A stretch of 9,028 bases of DNA from Candidatus Methanodesulfokora sp. (GTDB lineage: Archaea > Korarchaeota > Korarchaeia > Korarchaeales > Korarchaeaceae), in the NCBI GenBank assembly GCA_023269865.1, contig JAGDWR010000068.1:17278-26305 (forward strand), in the 5' to 3' direction. The notes beneath the pieces are model-generated. The model ran no database searches. It worked only from the letters and a program-made list of their open reading frames with translations, and was not told the origin of the DNA. Numbering within the stretch: position 1 is the first letter of the stretch; each line of letters starts with the position of its first letter. Both the position numbers and the translations under genes were made by a program. This document shows positions 6,695-9,028 of this stretch, one piece after another.

Positions 6695-7282
6695 TTACAC
6701 CTCTGTTCCCATGAATTTGTGAAGGGAGGATATATCAACTTTGTTGATCCCGCTCATCTTAACACCTTCTCTTCTCAAGATCTCCCTCTTTAAATTAACT
6801 CCATAAGAATATCCTCCAAGGTTCATATTACTTCTTATTACCCTGTGGCAGGGGAGGATCAGAGGGAAAGGATTTTTGCTCATTATCATTCCTATGACTC
6901 TGGGGTTCGTTTTAAAAACTCTACCCAACTCCCCATATGTGCAGACCTTCCCACGGGGGATATTCGGTAGAAAAGTGAGAATGTTCCAGTGTGGAACTTT
7001 AGCGAGGATGTTTAGGTCGATGGAAGTAGGTCTCCCCATAAACAAATCAAATATGGATTCAGCAATCCGCCTTGCTTCTTCCTGCATAAGTGAATCTCTT
7101 TTTACAGAAAGTTTTTCTATATAACAGCTTCTTTTTAGGTGAAAAATGGCTTTGTCCCGGCTCTTAAGAGGCACGGTATTACAAAAAAGTTTTCCCTTCT
7201 TGAACAACATTCCCACGAAGAATTTATTTACCTCCTCGATTACAATATACTCCTGCAATCTCACAGAGAAAATCACGGTCAT
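6695..7282 (-). CDS. ogt: Methylated-DNA (O6-alkylguanine) cysteine methyltransferase
   Basis: A 195-aa suicide repair protein that transfers alkyl groups from O6-alkylguanine to its own cysteine. The C-terminal active domain is clear: IPRGKVCTYGELGRVF (108-123, DNA-binding helix-turn-helix region), NPRVIGMIMSKNPFP (126-140, containing the arginine finger Arg128), ILPCHRVIRS (142-151, acceptor Cys145), and NLGGYSYGVNLKREIL (154-169). Residues 1-90 form the poorly conserved N-terminal domain. About 20 residues after EGVKM are an extension beyond the usual end and include the crenactin ribosome-binding site in their codons. The ATG at 7282 has no Shine-Dalgarno, so it is possibly leaderless; 23 bp separate it from the divergent rtcA ATG. 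It heads a two-gene unit with crenactin. Confidence 0.9.
   Translation of the reverse strand: MTVIFSVRLQEYIVIEEVNKFFVGMLFKKGKLFCNTVPLKSRDKAIFHLKRSCYIEKLSVKRDSLMQEEARRIAESIFDLFMGRPTSIDLNILAKVPHWNILTFLPNIPRGKVCTYGELGRVFKTNPRVIGMIMSKNPFPLILPCHRVIRSNMNLGGYSYGVNLKREILRREGVKMSGINKVDISSLHKFMGTEV
6698..6703 (-). promoter_or_regulatory. Strong Shine-Dalgarno GAGGTG setting the crenactin TTG start
   Basis: GAGGTG on the minus strand forms the last two sense codons of the alkyltransferase gene and ends 5 nt before the TTG at 6692. It complements the archaeal 16S rRNA 3' end (CACCTCC) and supports both the TTG start and translational coupling of the two genes. Confidence 0.6.
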
Positions 7283-7294
7283 GAGGCTAAAAAC

Positions 7295-7299
7295 AGGTG
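7295..7299 (+). promoter_or_regulatory. Shine-Dalgarno AGGTG that decides the rtcA start
   Basis: AGGTG lies 6 nt before the ATG at 7306. The GTG at 7297 could be read as a start three codons earlier, but it is part of this ribosome-binding site. RtcA proteins normally begin M-I-x-I/L-D-G as read from 7306. Confidence 0.6.
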
Positions 7300-7305
7300 T
7301 TTTTT

Positions 7306-8343
7306 ATGATAGAAATTGATGGAAGCTATGGCGAGGGAGGAGGCTCCCTTTTCAGATACTCCCTTGCCCTGTCAGCTCTCTCAGGATTACCCATTAGAAT
7401 CAGAAATATAAGGGCTAAGAGGGATCCTCCAGGCCTAAAACCTCAACATCTAGCTGCAGCTAAGGTGTTAACTGAGATATCCAATGCAAAGGCAAGTGGT
7501 CTGGCGATAGGATCCACATCAGTTGAATTCATTCCCGGGAAAATTAGAGGTGGAAAATACAGATTTGATGTGGGCACTGCAGGAAGCATCTCACTTATAA
7601 TACAGGCAGTTTTACCTGTTGCAATTAGGGCAGATTCTCCAATAGAATTAGAGCTTATAGGAGGTACTGATGTTAGAATGGCGCCTCCAATTGATTACAT
7701 GAGAAATGTATTCCTTAAAAATCTATCTCTCATGGGAGTAAGCGCAGAGATCCAGTTAATCAAGAGAGGTCATTACCCAAGAGGTGGAGGGAGAGTTATT
7801 CTTAAAATGAACCCGATTTCAAGTATAAGAAATATAGAGATGATAAAGCTCGGTGAGGTAAAAAGAGTGAGAGGGCTGGCTCATGCAGTGAAACTTAAGA
7901 GGGATGTTGCTGAGAGAATTGCACTATCTGCTACAGAAATTCTTAAAAGCGAGGGATTTAATCCAGAAATAGATGTAGAGTGGTCTGAAAACAATCATCT
8001 AGGTCCAGGGGCTGGAATAACAGTTTGGGCGGAGTCAAATAGCACAATAGGGGCAGATTCTTTAGGGGAAAGAGGAAAACCAAGTGAAATAGTTGGGAAG
8101 GAGGCAGCATCAAAGTTAATTGATGAGATAAGATCAAAAATGGCTTTTGATAGACACACGGGAGATATGTTAATACCATATCTTGCAATATCCAATGGAA
8201 GATCAGCTATAGGAGTTTCCAATCTAACGCTTCATGCTATATCGAATATATGGTTATGCGAGAAATTCTTTAATATAAAATTTGATGTTAAAGGAGAAAG
8301 AAATAAGCCTTGTGTTATTGAGGTTGTGGGGAAAGGGATCTAA
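7306..8343 (+). CDS. rtcA: RNA 3'-terminal phosphate cyclase
   Basis: A 345-aa enzyme that converts an RNA 3'-phosphate to a 2',3'-cyclic phosphate with ATP through a covalent His-AMP intermediate. The order of motifs is canonical: MIEIDGSYGEGGG (1-13), IRAKRDPPGLKPQH (35-48), FDVGTAGSISLIIQAVLP (87-104), GGTDVRMAPPIDY (119-131), HYPRGGGRV (156-164, catalytic-fold loop before the inserted domain), NNHLGPGAGITVWAE (229-243), and DRHTGDMLIPYLA (282-294), whose His284 corresponds to the nucleophile (His309 in E. coli). One variation is Ser14 where the family usually has Gln after GEGGG. Length is standard. The true cellular role in archaea is uncertain; RNA-end repair or maturation is the usual proposal. 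It is followed after 2 bp by rpa, so the two are probably co-transcribed. Confidence 0.93.
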   Translation: MIEIDGSYGEGGGSLFRYSLALSALSGLPIRIRNIRAKRDPPGLKPQHLAAAKVLTEISNAKASGLAIGSTSVEFIPGKIRGGKYRFDVGTAGSISLIIQAVLPVAIRADSPIELELIGGTDVRMAPPIDYMRNVFLKNLSLMGVSAEIQLIKRGHYPRGGGRVILKMNPISSIRNIEMIKLGEVKRVRGLAHAVKLKRDVAERIALSATEILKSEGFNPEIDVEWSENNHLGPGAGITVWAESNSTIGADSLGERGKPSEIVGKEAASKLIDEIRSKMAFDRHTGDMLIPYLAISNGRSAIGVSNLTLHAISNIWLCEKFFNIKFDVKGERNKPCVIEVVGKGI

Positions 8344-8345
8344 CC

Positions 8346-9028
8346 TTGAGAGATGAGCTGGAGTTTATAGTGGAGGAGATCTCCAGAAAATCAGGCAGAA
8401 GTAAGGAAGAGATATGGGACATGGTTAGGAAGTACGTAGCTGAATATGATGGAATATTAAAGGAAGACGGAGCTGTTTATCTGGTTGCTTATGATCTTGG
8501 AGTTAAATTGGAGCAGAAAGCGGAGAAGATAAAAGAGCCTGAGATAATACCCTTAGAAAAAGCAGTTCCTGGGATGAGAAGGGCGATAATAAGAGGGAGA
8601 ATAATAAGAATGATTGGTGTGATGCCTTATACTTCTAAGGACGGTGAAAATGCTGAAAGAGCTGAGTTTTTCATATCAGACGGAAAGAAAACCGCAAGAG
8701 TTGTTGTCTGGAACAAGAGCACAATTGAAAGAATAAAGAAGAAGGAGATCAAGGAGGGAGATGTTGTGATGATATCCAGAGCCAGAGTAGGGAGAAGAGG
8801 GGAGGACATAGCCATAAATGTGGACTCTGAAAGCGAAGTGAACGTGCTAGAGGGCGAGTTTCCTGAGTATCCGATCCCTTCCACAAGAATTCTAACAGTA
8901 TCTGAGGTCCTGTCAGAGGAGCTTCTTCCTGAAGTTGATGTTAGAGGGATACTGTCAGGCATGTTTCAACCAACAGAATTTTCCAGAAAAGATGGCGGGA
9001 CTGGAAGAAAGGCATCCTTTTCCCTTAG
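8346..9028 (+). CDS. rpa: Replication protein A-like ssDNA-binding protein (3' end outside window)
   Basis: An open frame of 227 codons with no stop before the right edge, so the gene is partial. Residues 2-55 are a small helical domain (IVEEISRKSGRSKEEIWDM, then DGAVYLVAYDLGVKL at 41-55) seen at the N-terminus of euryarchaeal RPA41/RPA1. The first OB fold spans about 70-165: GMRRAIIRGRIIRMIGVM, ERAEFFISDGKKTARVVVW (104-122), KEGDVVMISRARVGRRGED. A linker with ILTVSEV follows, and a second OB fold begins at VDVRGILSGMFQPTEFSRKDG (198-217). The protein coats single-stranded DNA in replication and repair. The only possible start before the domain is TTG at 8346, because an in-frame TGA lies at 8319 with no other start codon between them. 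AGGGATC at 8334-8340 may serve as a weak ribosome-binding site. A zinc finger, common in the C-terminal part, cannot be judged. Confidence 0.87.
   Translation, partial: MRDELEFIVEEISRKSGRSKEEIWDMVRKYVAEYDGILKEDGAVYLVAYDLGVKLEQKAEKIKEPEIIPLEKAVPGMRRAIIRGRIIRMIGVMPYTSKDGENAERAEFFISDGKKTARVVVWNKSTIERIKKKEIKEGDVVMISRARVGRRGEDIAINVDSESEVNVLEGEFPEYPIPSTRILTVSEVLSEELLPEVDVRGILSGMFQPTEFSRKDGGTGRKASFSL

Noticed and set aside
8627..8962. Minus-strand open frame of 111 codons at the right end
   Set aside because: It is Ser/Thr/Leu-rich antisense of the OB-fold coding sequence of rpa, whose plus-strand frame is clearly conserved.
1..9028. CRISPR arrays, insertion sequences, tRNA or other RNA genes
   Set aside because: I saw no regularly spaced repeats, transposase motifs, terminal repeats or cloverleaf-like sequence, and no gene-free stretch exceeds about 135 bp.

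Overview
The window reads as a compact archaeal chromosome segment, probably from a thermophile. It holds nine protein genes and no RNA gene, mobile element or CRISPR array. Codon use is rich in AGA/AGG and ATA. Intergenic gaps are mostly 2 to about 50 bp, several starts are GTG or TTG, and likely TATA boxes sit about 25-28 bp before start codons, which suggests leaderless mRNAs. The gene set is archaeal: CTP-type riboflavin kinase, ribose-1,5-bisphosphate isomerase, crenactin, RtcA and an RPA-type single-strand binding protein. Crenactin together with a euryarchaeal-style RPA fits Korarchaeota best, or a related lineage such as Caldarchaeota or Bathyarchaeota. The organism call is an inference from gene content, not from a marker gene or a search.

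Layout. At 74-775 (+) lies a winged-helix/riboflavin-kinase fusion (RbkR type). At 823-2385 (-) lies a YtcJ-like amidohydrolase. Divergent from it, at 2520-3632 (+), is a RuBisCO-like protein in which the catalytic lysines and metal ligands are replaced. Convergent to that is an intact ribose-1,5-bisphosphate isomerase, 3656-4660 (-). A 33-bp divergent spacer leads to a DUF72 TIM-barrel protein, 4694-5458 (+), whose tail overlaps the tail of crenactin, 5415-6692 (-). Crenactin is the second gene of a two-gene unit behind an O6-alkylguanine-DNA alkyltransferase, 6695-7282 (-). Divergent from this unit, rtcA at 7306-8343 (+) is followed after 2 bp by rpa, which runs off the right edge.

How the genes may work together. 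The isomerase belongs to the archaeal AMP/nucleoside pentose-bisphosphate pathway, where its product RuBP normally goes to a form III RuBisCO. The neighbouring RuBisCO homologue cannot be a normal carboxylase, so the RuBP sink must be elsewhere or the homologue has a new reaction. This is the most interesting feature of the window. The right half is a small nucleic-acid maintenance neighbourhood (alkyl repair, RNA-end cyclisation, ssDNA binding), with the actin homologue embedded in the alkyltransferase operon and none of its known arcadin partners in view.
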